A stretch of 64,000 nt of DNA from Paenibacillus luteus (GTDB lineage: Bacteria; Bacillota; Bacilli; Paenibacillales; Paenibacillaceae): assembly GCF_006542765.1 (NCBI RefSeq), contig NZ_SKCD01000097.1, positions 185,035 through 249,034 on the forward strand, given 5' to 3'. A model generated the notes under the pieces. That model saw only the letters and a program-made list of their open reading frames with translations. It did no database searches and was not told where the DNA came from. This document shows positions 1 to 9,589 of the stretch, in pieces (within the stretch, counting starts at the first letter, position 1; each line of letters opens with the position of its first letter). The position numbers and the translations under genes are program-made.

Positions 1-947
1 TGGTAATAATCTTCCGATGCTTGAAAAAACATATTTAAAATGGATGGTACAATGAGTACAAAGGGGGTACCATCCACTAGTATAGCTATTCGTCCTTCTA
101 ATAAGTTACCAGCCACCGCATCTGGCCTCTCGATGCTCATAATCGTAGGAAAAGGTGACCACACCTGGTCCGTAATGAGTTCCTCGATATAGCCAGATTC
201 CAGTATGCCGTCTATATTAATCCCTTCCAGACGTTCTCTTAGATCTTTGAGCACATTTTCGTCCGCCAAGCCTTTGACATACATAATGCTTACCGGCGTT
301 TGCGAAATCTCTCCAATCGTCCATTGTTCCATCCAGAGCTTCGGACTGCGAATTTTTCTGCGCAGCAAAGAAGTATTGGTGCGTATAGACTCCGTAAAGC
401 CTTCTCTTGGCCCGCGGATAGCCATCTCCGTTTTGGGCTCTTCTACCCCACGTCTTGCTCCGCCGATCACATTCGCGCCTACCGCATGATCAGCTCCTTC
501 AACAAAAATAATGCAATATCCCATAAACAGCTTCTGGAAAAGCAGCTTCCAGTCGCTAATATCAGTTACGATGCCTGTGGAGAGCTGGCTGCTCTTCATG
601 AGTTCAAGCATTTCTTGAGGTTCTATGCTCCCATCCTGCGGGAAGAGATCTCGGTGCAGCGGTTGTATAATAAACTCATTCATACGTTCATCATCAATCA
701 TGCCCTGCACATATACGATAAGCGCCTTCGTGCGTCTAATGTCGGTTAAGAGAAGCTCACGGAAGATGATGTCCTGACTCTCTCCTAGCTCACTCTTAAT
801 GGATTCTAAGTTTTGAGTCAGAGACTTGAAAAGGGGCTTATCCGCAAATGGATCAAGCTGCTCCTGCTCATGGCGCTCCGCTTTCGTAGGTCGCTTTCCG
901 GCCTTCTTGTCAGCCTTGGTCTTGCCCTGTCCAGTTGGTCTTAACAT
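1..947 (-). CDS. GerA-family spore germination protein (A subunit type), C-terminus cut by window edge
   Basis: The reading frame starts at ATG 947 behind the ribosome site AGGAGAGGGG and runs off the left edge without a stop (315 codons seen). The first ~45 residues are charged and Lys-rich. The frame then carries the GerA-family soluble domain, with EPKTEMAIRGPREGF near residues 170-184 and a RPDAVAGNLLEGRIAILVDG stretch near 274-293, both typical of GerAA, GerKA and SpoVAF proteins. The membrane-spanning half would lie outside the window. Family role: the A subunit of the nutrient-sensing germination receptor in the spore inner membrane, or the related SpoVAF. Which of these it is cannot be settled without the C-terminus and its neighbours. 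Family call is firm; subtype is open. Confidence 0.88.
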   Translation of the reverse strand, partial: MLRPTGQGKTKADKKAGKRPTKAERHEQEQLDPFADKPLFKSLTQNLESIKSELGESQDIIFRELLLTDIRRTKALIVYVQGMIDDERMNEFIIQPLHRDLFPQDGSIEPQEMLELMKSSQLSTGIVTDISDWKLLFQKLFMGYCIIFVEGADHAVGANVIGGARRGVEEPKTEMAIRGPREGFTESIRTNTSLLRRKIRSPKLWMEQWTIGEISQTPVSIMYVKGLADENVLKDLRERLEGINIDGILESGYIEELITDQVWSPFPTIMSIERPDAVAGNLLEGRIAILVDGTPFVLIVPSILNMFFQASEDYY

Positions 948-1080
948 ATGCCCCTCTCCTTCCTTCTGACTATTGGCAGTCCACCATAGGATAACTATTC
1001 CATGGCAGAAATATGTACACCATCGCAAACAGTTAGGATTAGCAGCGAAAGATAGAACATATTAGCAGCTCGATATTTCA

Positions 1081-1127
1081 AAAAAAAGAGCCGCAGAACC
1101 GTATTCATACGGTTTCTGCGGCTCTTT
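1081..1127 (-). terminator. Intrinsic terminator after the chemotaxis receptor gene
   Basis: Inverted repeat AGAGCCGCAGAACCGTAT / ATACGGTTTCTGCGGCTCT with a two-base loop, followed on the minus strand by a run of seven T. It lies 20 bp after the stop codon of the receptor gene. Confidence 0.85.
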
Positions 1128-1146
1128 CCTCTGCTTAGCCTTATAT

Positions 1147-3369
1147 TTATCTAATTCTCGAGTCTGTAAGCTTAAACTGCCCAACCAACTGCTGCAAGAG
1201 CGTCGTAATGGACTCCACGCTTTGCGAGGTTTGTCGGACGTTGGTCATTTCGCATATCAATTCCTGAACTTTGCCTTCCACATCAGAGGAAACCTTGCGA
1301 TTTTCTCTGCTTACGAGAGCAATTTTCTCCATTAGCTGTACGACCTCATCCACCACCTGCGTCTTCCGAAGATCCTCCGCATGTGCAGATGCAAGCGTAT
1401 TGGCCGCCGCTGCTACAAGCTGATTTCCTTCCTCAACTACGCGAGTTCCTTCGTCCATAGACGCGTAGGCTTGCTTGGCTTCATCGTAAATATGACGAGT
1501 GATCTCGTGGACCTCTTCGGTAGACTTTTTCGTCATATCGGCGAGCTTGCGGATTTCAGAGGCGACGACAGCAAATCCTCTACCTTGTTCACCTACTCTG
1601 GCTGCCTCAATGGAAGCATTAAGTGCCAGTAAATTTGTTTGTGATGATATTTGCTCAATAACAGATAGGACTCCTTGTATTTCCTGAACGGTGTCCATAA
1701 ATTTATGGATGCTATCGTTGGTTTGTCCGACTTTTGCAGAAATATGCTGCATCTTGTCACCGATACGGTCAACCTCCGTTTTGGCAACGGCGATTTGCTC
1801 AGCCGCTTGCTCTTCTAGCTCTCGCAGCGTCGTCCGCATATCGCCTGCCGCATCCTTCGCCATGTCGATGTCCTTCAACTGCAACCTAATGCTGCCGATC
1901 ATATCGGTTACCTTGCCGCTCACGCGCTCTGTAGAGGCCGAGGTGACCGCTGCAGACTCATTAAGCACCACTTGGCTGGATAACACATCGGCTGAAGCAA
2001 GCTTGACCTGAAGCATTATACCTTCTAGTGAGTCAATCATATTATTGATCCATTTCGCTAGTTCTTTTGATTCATCATTATCAAATTCTTGAAGCGGAAG
2101 CCGCTGGGTCAAATCTCCCTTGCCTTCTGCATTTATCCGAATGAAACTATTGATTTTGCGCAAGTGCGATACCACTCGCGTGGACTCTTTCTTCTGAAAT
2201 GCTCCGCTATAGATAAGTCCAAACAATAGATTAAAAGCCCCGGCAGTCACAGCCGTTACCCATATCGGCGCATTACCGGCAATAAATACAATCAACAAAG
2301 CAGTTAAAATACTTAAGCTGATGATTGAGATTAACTGCAGCTTACGCTGTCTCCATCCGATACTGCGTATCCGGTATACCTCTTCCAAGTCGCCCTCACA
2401 CATCATTCCCCATTTGTCTGGACAATGCGGAAGCTGAAAGGTAACGCCTTTGCCGATTACGGAAATATGCCGATAGTCGGAGTATCCTGGGAATTCTACA
2501 AACAAGTTGCTTCCGTTTCGAATCGTATTGGCTACACCGGGATGCAGCTCTCCAGTTGCTGGGTCCGTAAACATAATCTCAAGCTCTGTGTGCTCCTTTA
2601 TGGATACAATTCCCCACTCGGTTTTCACGCCATCCTTTAAATTTTCACCGTGCGTGAACGTTCTGTCTTCAAAGCGGCTGCGTGATAGTGCCATCCCTGG
2701 AGCTATTTGCGTATTTAGATTAGCCTTAGCCATAAACAAATAATTGTCGCCAGAATCCGGATAGACATGACCTGATTCACGCTGAATGAGATCACCTAAT
2801 ACATCATTGGGCACTCTTCCACATAGCGTTCCCGCAAAACTGCCGTTGATAGTGAGGGGCAGCATAAACATTAAAGTCATTTGATCATGAAAGGAAGATG
2901 AGCGTGCCCCAAGCTTTAGCGTGATGGGATCGCTGAAAGGACCGAGTAAACATTTTTGTACGCTGCTCGTATGTGTCATGTAGGCTAGCCCAGTATGCAG
3001 GCAGCTGTCAGCTCCATATGCAATACCGATATGCCCTTGATAAGTAGAGCTATGTACCGTTTGTGTCGCATCCAGATAAAATAGCTCTGTAAAGTCAATG
3101 GCGCGTGCGTATGTTCTTTCAAATAAACGTTCTATTTGTGACTGTACTGTGGAAGTAGAAGAATTCTCGCTTTGGTTGAGTATCACTGACATTTGCTCAC
3201 TCAGTCGATCTAAATGATTCCAATAATCCGTTGCCCATGAGGTCAGCAGCTCCTTACGTGTCTCGGCAATTCCTTCAAAGCTGTGCTCGACATCTGCTTT
3301 CAGCTCTTTATTCAAATGCCACGAAACCCAGAGCGGAAATCCCACCTTCGCACCTAACCAGTCAAACAT
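1147..3369 (-). CDS. Methyl-accepting chemotaxis protein with large N-terminal sensor region
   Basis: 740 residues. The C-terminal part has the hallmark signalling hairpin (ISSQTNLLALNASIEAAR, then GRGFAVVASEIRKLA), which binds CheA/CheW. Two hydrophobic segments lie near residues 343-365 and 370-390, and a HAMP-like stretch follows. The unusual point is the topology: there is no transmembrane segment or signal peptide at the N-terminus, and about 340 mostly polar residues precede the membrane pair. The sensor part is therefore probably cytoplasmic. Its phrase FYLDATQTVHSSTYQGHIG recalls Cache/PDC-like folds. Ligand unknown. Start ATG is preceded by GGGGGAG. The gene is monocistronic with its own terminator; it is not near other chemotaxis genes here. 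Confidence 0.9.
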   Translation of the reverse strand: MFDWLGAKVGFPLWVSWHLNKELKADVEHSFEGIAETRKELLTSWATDYWNHLDRLSEQMSVILNQSENSSTSTVQSQIERLFERTYARAIDFTELFYLDATQTVHSSTYQGHIGIAYGADSCLHTGLAYMTHTSSVQKCLLGPFSDPITLKLGARSSSFHDQMTLMFMLPLTINGSFAGTLCGRVPNDVLGDLIQRESGHVYPDSGDNYLFMAKANLNTQIAPGMALSRSRFEDRTFTHGENLKDGVKTEWGIVSIKEHTELEIMFTDPATGELHPGVANTIRNGSNLFVEFPGYSDYRHISVIGKGVTFQLPHCPDKWGMMCEGDLEEVYRIRSIGWRQRKLQLISIISLSILTALLIVFIAGNAPIWVTAVTAGAFNLLFGLIYSGAFQKKESTRVVSHLRKINSFIRINAEGKGDLTQRLPLQEFDNDESKELAKWINNMIDSLEGIMLQVKLASADVLSSQVVLNESAAVTSASTERVSGKVTDMIGSIRLQLKDIDMAKDAAGDMRTTLRELEEQAAEQIAVAKTEVDRIGDKMQHISAKVGQTNDSIHKFMDTVQEIQGVLSVIEQISSQTNLLALNASIEAARVGEQGRGFAVVASEIRKLADMTKKSTEEVHEITRHIYDEAKQAYASMDEGTRVVEEGNQLVAAAANTLASAHAEDLRKTQVVDEVVQLMEKIALVSRENRKVSSDVEGKVQELICEMTNVRQTSQSVESITTLLQQLVGQFKLTDSRIR

Positions 3370-3660
3370 ACGACTCTCCCCCTGCTTGCTCTATCGTTTA
3401 TAATGTTAACTATATTAACATATAATACAGGGAAATTCATACATAATATTAGAGTTTTTGTCGAAAAAACGTATTTTCGAGTAAACATATCATCATTTAG
3501 TCAGTAAAACACGAATATTAGAAGATATCTAACATGGATTATCTTGTATTTTGAATACAATATTCAAATGTTTGGGAAGTGCCATTGAAATTGGTTGTCG
3601 TCATTCATAAATGATAGGTAAAAACCTCAATGAGCTGGAAATCGGATAAGTTCACATACA
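3370..3660. other. AT-rich intergenic region upstream of the chemotaxis receptor gene
   Basis: No gene seen. The AT-rich sequence must hold the promoter of the receptor gene. One small palindrome, GTTAA-N5-TTAAC, is at 3405-3419, about 40 bp upstream of the start codon, and could be an operator. No convincing sigma-A or sigma-D promoter could be fixed by eye. Confidence 0.4.
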
Positions 3661-3661
3661 T

Positions 3662-3704
3662 TAAAAAAGCACCGCCAACGCTGTTATCAGCGCAAACGGT
3701 GCTT
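3662..3704 (-). terminator. Intrinsic terminator of the atp operon
   Basis: Stem AAGCACCG...CGGTGCTT with an inner GCGCTGATAACAGCG hairpin, followed on the minus strand by TTTTTTAA. It lies 11 bp after the atpC stop. Confidence 0.87.
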
Positions 3705-3715
3705 AAAGGTCTTAC

Positions 3716-4114
3716 CTATTTTTGTTTAACATGCAGACGATTCATCGCACGCTGCAAAGCAAGCTCTGCACGGCGGAAATCGATTTGATCCTGCTTAGCA
3801 GCTAGCCGCTGCTGAGCACGCTGCTTAGCAGCCTCGGCACGTTCGATGTTAATGTCAGTGGAAAGCTCAGCGCTCTCCGCAAGAATAACGATTTTATCTC
3901 TGCGAACTTCGATAAAACCGCCATTAACTGCAATAACATCTACTTTATTGCCGCGTTTGATGACAACAGGAGCAATACGAAGCGGCGTTACGAGCGGAAT
4001 GTGGTTTGGCAATATGCCAAGTTCACCTTCAACGCCTGATACACTAACCATATTCGCAGTCTCTGCGTACACCTTGCGCTCAGGTGTTACGATTTCTACC
4101 AAAAAAGAACTCAT
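3716..4114 (-). CDS. atpC: F1Fo ATP synthase subunit epsilon
   Basis: 132 residues, the usual length. Epsilon is part of the rotating central stalk of F1 and restrains ATP hydrolysis. The N-terminal beta-barrel includes VSVSGVEGELGILPNHIPLVTP, and the C-terminal helix pair contains an Ala/Arg/Gln-rich stretch (AEAAKQRAQQRLAAKQ). Last gene of the leftward atp operon, 24 bp after atpD, directly followed by the terminator. Start ATG behind GGGAGGA. Confidence 0.97.
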   Translation of the reverse strand: MSSFLVEIVTPERKVYAETANMVSVSGVEGELGILPNHIPLVTPLRIAPVVIKRGNKVDVIAVNGGFIEVRRDKIVILAESAELSTDINIERAEAAKQRAQQRLAAKQDQIDFRRAELALQRAMNRLHVKQK

Positions 4115-4138
4115 GTGGATTCCTCCCGCCCTTCGCTA

Positions 4139-5542
4139 TTACAGCGTTTTGGCTTTCTCCACGGCTTCTTCAATCACACCAACATATCGGAAAGCTTCTT
4201 CCGGAAGGTCGTCATGTTTGCCCTCGAGAATTTCTTTAAAGCTGCGAACGGATTCTTTAACAGGTACGTATTTACCTTTGATACCTGTGAACGGCTCAGC
4301 AACGTGGAATGGTTGAGATAGGAAAAGTTGAATTTTACGTGCGCGAGACACGGTCAATTTATCTTCTTCACTAAGCTCATCCATACCTAGGATTGCGATA
4401 ATATCTTGAAGCTCTTTGTAGCGTTGAAGAATTTTCTTAACGCCTTGAGCTACGTTGTAGTGCTCTTCGCCAAGTACAGCCGGGCTAAGGATACGGGAAG
4501 ACGATGCGAGTGGATCTACCGCTGGGAAGATACCCATCTCGGAGATTTTACGCTCCAAGTTCGTTGTCGCATCCAAGTGGGCAAATGTCGTTGCAGGAGC
4601 TGGATCCGTATAGTCATCGGCAGGTACGTAGATCGCTTGGATCGATGTAACCGAACCTTTTTTCGTAGACGTGATACGCTCTTGCAGCTGACCCATTTCA
4701 GTTGCCAGCGTTGGCTGGTAACCTACCGCGGAAGGCATACGGCCTAGAAGAGCCGAAACCTCGGAGCCTGCTTGCGTGAAACGGAAGATGTTATCGACGA
4801 ACAATAGTACGTCTTTGCCTTCTTCGTCACGGAAATATTCAGCCATAGTCAAACCAGTCAAAGCAACACGTTGACGTGCGCCTGGTGGCTCGTTCATTTG
4901 TCCGAATACCATCGCTGTTTTGCTTAGTACGCCAGAATCTTTCATCTCGTGGTAAAGGTCATTACCTTCACGAGTACGCTCACCTACACCTGCGAATACG
5001 GAAATACCGCCGTGCTCTTGCGCGATGTTGTTGATAAGCTCCTGGATCGTAACCGTTTTACCTACGCCCGCGCCGCCGAAGAGGCCGATTTTACCGCCTT
5101 TTGCGTATGGTGCGAGAAGGTCGATTACTTTAATGCCTGTTTCAAGAATTTCCGCTTGTGTCGACAATTGGTCGAAAGCTGGAGCTTCACGGTGAATCGG
5201 AAGATTAATCTTCGAAGTCACATCGCCTGCTTCATCAATCGGTTGGCCTAGTACGTTAAATACACGACCGAGTGTTGGCGCACCAACAGGAATCGTAATA
5301 GCTGCGCCAGTATCTACAGCGATCATACCGCGTACAAGACCGTCTGTCGTACTCATAGCTACGGCACGTACCTTATTGTCACCGAGGTGAACGGCTACTT
5401 CAAGCGTCAGGTTAATGTCAATGCCACCTGCTTCGCCCTTTTGCTCGATTTTGACAGCGTTCAAAATTTCCGGCAAATTGCCGCGTTCGAACTCTAAGTC
5501 TACGACCGGACCCATGACGGATACAACATGTCCTTTTTTCAT
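4139..5542 (-). CDS. atpD: F1Fo ATP synthase subunit beta (catalytic)
   Basis: 467 residues, full length. Catalytic subunit of F1; carries the P-loop GGAGVGKTV near residue 156, the GERTREGNDLYHEM stretch with the catalytic glutamate, and the DELSEEDKL motif near the C-terminus. Start ATG behind CAGGAGGG. It lies 78 bp downstream of atpG and 24 bp before atpC. Nothing unusual. Confidence 0.98.
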   Translation of the reverse strand: MKKGHVVSVMGPVVDLEFERGNLPEILNAVKIEQKGEAGGIDINLTLEVAVHLGDNKVRAVAMSTTDGLVRGMIAVDTGAAITIPVGAPTLGRVFNVLGQPIDEAGDVTSKINLPIHREAPAFDQLSTQAEILETGIKVIDLLAPYAKGGKIGLFGGAGVGKTVTIQELINNIAQEHGGISVFAGVGERTREGNDLYHEMKDSGVLSKTAMVFGQMNEPPGARQRVALTGLTMAEYFRDEEGKDVLLFVDNIFRFTQAGSEVSALLGRMPSAVGYQPTLATEMGQLQERITSTKKGSVTSIQAIYVPADDYTDPAPATTFAHLDATTNLERKISEMGIFPAVDPLASSSRILSPAVLGEEHYNVAQGVKKILQRYKELQDIIAILGMDELSEEDKLTVSRARKIQLFLSQPFHVAEPFTGIKGKYVPVKESVRSFKEILEGKHDDLPEEAFRYVGVIEEAVEKAKTL

Positions 5543-5620
5543 GGTTTTCCCTCCTGGTTCCTTCTTGTTACTGCACGCCGGTCAGCTTATCGCAAGCGCC
5601 TGGCCTATGCAGTGCATATA

Positions 5621-6481
5621 TTAAGATTGAGCATTTGCCCCTGCAACGATCTCGGAAATTTCCTGTGTAATCGCCGCTTGACGCGCTCTGTTGTAAGTGA
5701 GCGTCAATTGGTTGATAATCTTCGTTGCATTTTTCGTTGCGCTTCCCATGGCAGTCATACGTGCGCCGAACTCACTCGCTTTGCCGTCGAGAACCGCGCT
5801 GTAAATAAGCGTTTCCGCATACTTAGGCAGCAGCACTTCAAGTACGCCTTCCGGTGATGGCTCGTATTCATACGATGTTACAGCCGTGTTTCCGCCTACT
5901 TCTTCAAGTGGCAGCAAACGAACAGCTGTCGGAATTTGAGTAATCGCATTTACGAATTCGTTATAGTAAATATAAAGCTCATCATACGCGCCTTCGGAGA
6001 AGTTCTTGACCGCTGCATTTGCGACCGCTTTAATGTCAGCGAATGAAGGAGCGTCCGGCAAGCCGGTAACTTCCTCAACGATTGGCATATTGCGGCGGCG
6101 GAAATAATCGCGACCCTTCCGTCCAATCACGAAAAGTACGTACTCATCGCTTGATTTATGCTTTTCACGAATCGTTAGCGTTACTTTACGAAGAATATTC
6201 GCATTGTAGCCGCCTGCAAGACCACGATCGGATGTAATCACGAGATAACCCGTTTTCTTCACCGGACGCGTCTCCAGCATAGGATGCTTCACATCCCTAG
6301 TGCCGGCTGCGATGCTTGCAACAACTTCCTTCAGCTTCTCAGCATACGGACGCGATGCTTGCGCAGCTTCCTGAGCTTTTCTCAGACGGGAAGCGGCAAC
6401 CATCTCCATTGCTTTCGTGATCTGCTTCGTATTTTGTTTACTCTTGATTTCGCGTTTAATATCGCGCATACCTTTTGCCAT
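5621..6481 (-). CDS. atpG: F1Fo ATP synthase subunit gamma
   Basis: 286 residues. Forms the central rotor shaft. Both conserved coiled-coil ends are present: MRDIKREIKSKQNTKQITKAMEMVAASR at the N-terminus (read as consecutive motifs) and the C-terminal MGSATKNATKIINQL ... RQAAITQEISEIVAGA. Start ATG 6481. It is separated from atpA by 159 bp, the widest gap inside the operon, which contains a small hairpin. Confidence 0.97.
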   Translation of the reverse strand: MAKGMRDIKREIKSKQNTKQITKAMEMVAASRLRKAQEAAQASRPYAEKLKEVVASIAAGTRDVKHPMLETRPVKKTGYLVITSDRGLAGGYNANILRKVTLTIREKHKSSDEYVLFVIGRKGRDYFRRRNMPIVEEVTGLPDAPSFADIKAVANAAVKNFSEGAYDELYIYYNEFVNAITQIPTAVRLLPLEEVGGNTAVTSYEYEPSPEGVLEVLLPKYAETLIYSAVLDGKASEFGARMTAMGSATKNATKIINQLTLTYNRARQAAITQEISEIVAGANAQS

Positions 6482-6549
6482 TTGGTTTCACCCGCCTTTG
6501 TTGCTTTGGACCTGCTCCAAAGCCTGGTGTTGGTGGAGTAGGCAGCCGA

Positions 6550-6572
6550 AGCCCGGACTTCATAAACGGGCT
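6550..6572 (-). other. Intercistronic hairpin between atpA and atpG
   Basis: AGCCCG and CGGGCT enclose an 11-base loop in the 159-bp atpA-atpG gap. No U-run follows, so it is more likely an RNA-stability or processing element than a terminator. Confidence 0.4.
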
Positions 6573-6640
6573 TAGACCTCTATTTCACGACGAAACAACA
6601 GCCTCGCTGCCAGAGCAGCAACGCTGCTATTCGTGCTTGA

Positions 6641-8155
6641 TTATGCCGTTACAGCAAAGCTCTTTTTGAATTTATTAATGGCATCCACGAGAGCTTTCTC
6701 GTTATCGGAAGTGATGTCCTTCGTATCACGGATCGATTGGCCAATTTCAGGGCTGTTCGAATCGAGGTACGCGTGGAACTCTTTCTCAAAACGAAGGATA
6801 TCGCCAACAGGAACTTCATCCAGATGGCCTTTAACCGCAGAATAGATTGAAATAACTTGCTTCTCAACCGGCATTGGCTGGTTAACATCCTGCTTCAGGA
6901 TTTCCATCGTGCGAGCACCGCGGTTAAGGCGGGCAAGCGTCGATTTATCAAGATCAGATCCGAATTGCGAGAACGCTTGAAGCTCACGGTAAGCCGCAAG
7001 ATCCAGACGGAGCGTACCTGCTACTTTTTTCATCGCTTTAATTTGAGCAGAACCACCTACACGGGATACGGAAATACCAACGTTAACCGCTGGACGTTGA
7101 CCCGAGTAGAATAGATCGGCCTCAAGGAAGATTTGACCATCCGTAATCGAGATAACATTCGTAGGAATGTAGGCCGATACGTCGGATGCTTGCGTCTCAA
7201 TAAATGGCAATGCCGTCATTGAGCCGCCGCCACGAGCATCGCTAAGCTTAGCTGCACGCTCAAGCAAACGGGAGTGAAGATAGAATACGTCACCTGGGTA
7301 TGCTTCACGACCCGGTGGACGACGAAGCAAGAGTGAAAGCTCACGATAAGCAGCTGCTTGCTTCGACAAGTCATCATAGATAACGAGCACGTGCTCGCCT
7401 TTATACATAAAGTACTCGCCCATTGTGCAGCCCGCGTAAGGAGCAAGGAACAGCAATGGTGCCGGCTCAGATGCGCCAGCGGTTACTACGATTGTGTAAT
7501 CAAGGGCACCGTGACGACGAAGTGTTTCTACAACGTTCGCAACAGTTGATTGTTTTTGGCCAACGGCAACGTAAATACATTTAACGCCATTGCCTTTTTG
7601 GTTGATGATCGCATCGATTGCAATTGCGGTTTTACCCGTTTGACGGTCACCAATGATAAGCTCACGTTGTCCGCGACCTACGGGTACCATCGCATCGATT
7701 GCTTTAATTCCAGTTTGCATAGGCTCATGAACCGATTTACGGTCGATAACGCCTGGTGCTTGGGATTCAATCGCGCGGAATTGAGTGGTGTTGATTGGTC
7801 CTTTGCCGTCAAGCGGCTGACCAAGTGGATTTACTACGCGGCCAAGAAGCTCTTCGCCTACAGGGACTTCCATGATACGGCCTGTACGTTTTACTTGATC
7901 GCCTTCACGGATATCCGTGTATGGTCCAAGGATAACGACACCAACGTTGCTTTCTTCTAGGTTCAAAGCCATACCGACAACACCGTTGGAGAATTCGAGC
8001 AATTCGCCCTGCATCGCATTTTCCAAACCGTGTACGCGGGCGATACCGTCACCGACATTGATTACGGTGCCGACGTCTACGACTTGAATTTCGGATTTAT
8101 ATTGTTCGATCTGTTGTTTAATCAGCGTGCTGATTTCATCAGGTCTGATACTCAA
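6641..8155 (-). CDS. atpA: F1Fo ATP synthase subunit alpha
   Basis: 504 residues from a TTG start at 8155, chosen because it gives an N-terminus (M)SIRPDEISTLIKQQI that matches the family and sits six bases after AGGGGTG; an in-frame GTG at 8164 overlaps that ribosome site. Non-catalytic nucleotide-binding subunit with P-loop GDRQTGKTAIA near residue 169 and the alpha/beta signature PAVNVGISVSRVGGSAQ. It lies 25 bp after atpH. Confidence 0.97.
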   Translation of the reverse strand: MSIRPDEISTLIKQQIEQYKSEIQVVDVGTVINVGDGIARVHGLENAMQGELLEFSNGVVGMALNLEESNVGVVILGPYTDIREGDQVKRTGRIMEVPVGEELLGRVVNPLGQPLDGKGPINTTQFRAIESQAPGVIDRKSVHEPMQTGIKAIDAMVPVGRGQRELIIGDRQTGKTAIAIDAIINQKGNGVKCIYVAVGQKQSTVANVVETLRRHGALDYTIVVTAGASEPAPLLFLAPYAGCTMGEYFMYKGEHVLVIYDDLSKQAAAYRELSLLLRRPPGREAYPGDVFYLHSRLLERAAKLSDARGGGSMTALPFIETQASDVSAYIPTNVISITDGQIFLEADLFYSGQRPAVNVGISVSRVGGSAQIKAMKKVAGTLRLDLAAYRELQAFSQFGSDLDKSTLARLNRGARTMEILKQDVNQPMPVEKQVISIYSAVKGHLDEVPVGDILRFEKEFHAYLDSNSPEIGQSIRDTKDITSDNEKALVDAINKFKKSFAVTA

Positions 8156-8180
8156 TTCGTTCACCCCTATCTACAGTGCA

Positions 8181-8720
8181 TTAGATTTTAAACGATTTTT
8201 GTAAACGTTCCAGCTTGCCGGACAAGCTACCGTCATAAAGGCGGTCGCCGATGCGTACTTGTACGCCTCCGAGCAGGCTTGGCTCAACGACTTGCTGTGC
8301 AATGATTGTTTTGCCGGTCAATTGTCCGAACTGCGCCGCTACCCCAGCAAGCTCGTCATCAGACAAAGCTTTGGCGGCATAAACCGTCGCATGCGCTTGA
8401 CCAAGCGCATCTCCCGCTACCTTCGTGTAAGCTGCGTATACTTCAGCAATTGCACCTTGGCGTCTGCGAGTGATCAGAATTTGAATCGTATTAAGCACAA
8501 GCGCAGATACGCGATCACCGAATGCCGCTTTTAACACAGCAACCTTGCGTTCCGGATCAATGCTTGGCAGTGATAGAAACTTTTGAATGTCAGCGTTCTG
8601 CTCAAGAGCTTGCACGATCAGCTTAAGCTGCTCCTCTACCTCTGAAACAACCTGCTGCTTCTCAGCAATTTCGAACAGTGCTTTAGCGTAGCGCTTCGCT
8701 ACGACTGCATCGCGGCTCAT
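8181..8720 (-). CDS. atpH: F1Fo ATP synthase subunit delta
   Basis: 179 residues. Connects F1 to the peripheral stalk. N-terminal helical domain begins VAKRYAKALFEIAEK; the conserved C-terminal end reads VEPSLLGGVQVRIGDRLYDG, typical of the OSCP/delta family. Its ATG overlaps the stop of atpF by 4 bp (ATGA), indicating translational coupling. Confidence 0.97.
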   Translation of the reverse strand: MSRDAVVAKRYAKALFEIAEKQQVVSEVEEQLKLIVQALEQNADIQKFLSLPSIDPERKVAVLKAAFGDRVSALVLNTIQILITRRRQGAIAEVYAAYTKVAGDALGQAHATVYAAKALSDDELAGVAAQFGQLTGKTIIAQQVVEPSLLGGVQVRIGDRLYDGSLSGKLERLQKSFKI

Positions 8721-9199
8721 TTATTTCCAACTTCTTTCAAATATTGACCAACCAATTGCTCTTGCGATTTCTCATCCACTTGCTTCTCAATAATTTTCGA
8801 CGCGATTTTCACGGAAATGCCGCCAACTTCTGTACGAAGAGCTGCAATTGCTTTGTTTTTCTCGCTTTCGATATCTTTGAGAGCATCGTCTTTCAGACGG
8901 GATGCTTCCGATTTCGCCGTTTGAACGATCTCTTCCGCTTGCTTCGAGCTTGTCGTTCTCGATTGCTCAATAATCTCATATGCTTCCTTGCGAGCTTGTT
9001 GGAGTGCCAACTTCTGCTCTTCCATTTGCTGATCGGCTGCTTTGCGGCTGTTTTCAGCTGTATTCATTTGCTCTAAAACAAGCTGCCTGCGCTTCTCCAT
9101 TACATCGAATAACGGACCGAATGCATACTTATTAAGTAACCAGTACAATACGCCAAAGGCGACCATTGCGATTACTGTCGATTCCCAAATCCATGCCAT
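8717..9199 (-). CDS. atpF: F1Fo ATP synthase subunit b
   Basis: 160 residues from ATG 9199, eight bases after AAGGAG; an upstream in-frame GTG at 9208 overlaps the ribosome site. One N-terminal transmembrane helix (residues ~5-25) is followed by a long charged helix that dimerises as the peripheral stalk (many Glu, Lys, Gln and Ala). Overlaps atpH by 4 bp. Confidence 0.96.
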   Translation of the reverse strand: MAWIWESTVIAMVAFGVLYWLLNKYAFGPLFDVMEKRRQLVLEQMNTAENSRKAADQQMEEQKLALQQARKEAYEIIEQSRTTSSKQAEEIVQTAKSEASRLKDDALKDIESEKNKAIAALRTEVGGISVKIASKIIEKQVDEKSQEQLVGQYLKEVGNK

Positions 9200-9284
9200 T
9201 GATGCCACTCCTTTCTCACCACAATATTATCTCAATCATAACGAAGGCGAAGAGGGCTAAGGCCTTCCCCGCCAATTTCAGTTA

Positions 9285-9500
9285 TTAGGCTTGGAAGAAA
9301 GCCAAGAAACCGATAACTACGCCGATGATAGGCACAACTTCAACGATACCTACACCGATAAACATTGTTGTTTGCAATTTACCTTGAAGTTCAGGCTGAC
9401 GAGCGATACCTTCTACTGTTTTACTAACGATCATACCATTACCTACGCCCGCGCCAATCGCACCCAAACCTACTGCCAAAGCTGCTGCTAATAATTCCAT
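9285..9500 (-). CDS. atpE: F1Fo ATP synthase subunit c
   Basis: 71 residues, two transmembrane helices with the polar loop ARQPELQGKL. The proton-carrying carboxylate is Glu54 in GVGIVEVVPIIG. Start ATG behind GGAGG. The loop and helix sequences look like a proton-coupled ring; no clear sodium-binding signature is seen. Confidence 0.97.
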   Translation of the reverse strand: MELLAAALAVGLGAIGAGVGNGMIVSKTVEGIARQPELQGKLQTTMFIGVGIVEVVPIIGVVIGFLAFFQA

Positions 9501-9589
9501 TTTAAAAATCCTCCTCGAATATTGTTGTTTTTTGTTTGTATATCCAATCTCAGTATTCCTGTTTCAGAACCCGAGACTCAAAGCGATAA

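Noticed and set aside
300..749. 149-codon plus-strand frame at the left edge
   Set aside because: Antisense to the GerA-family gene, which carries the family motifs.
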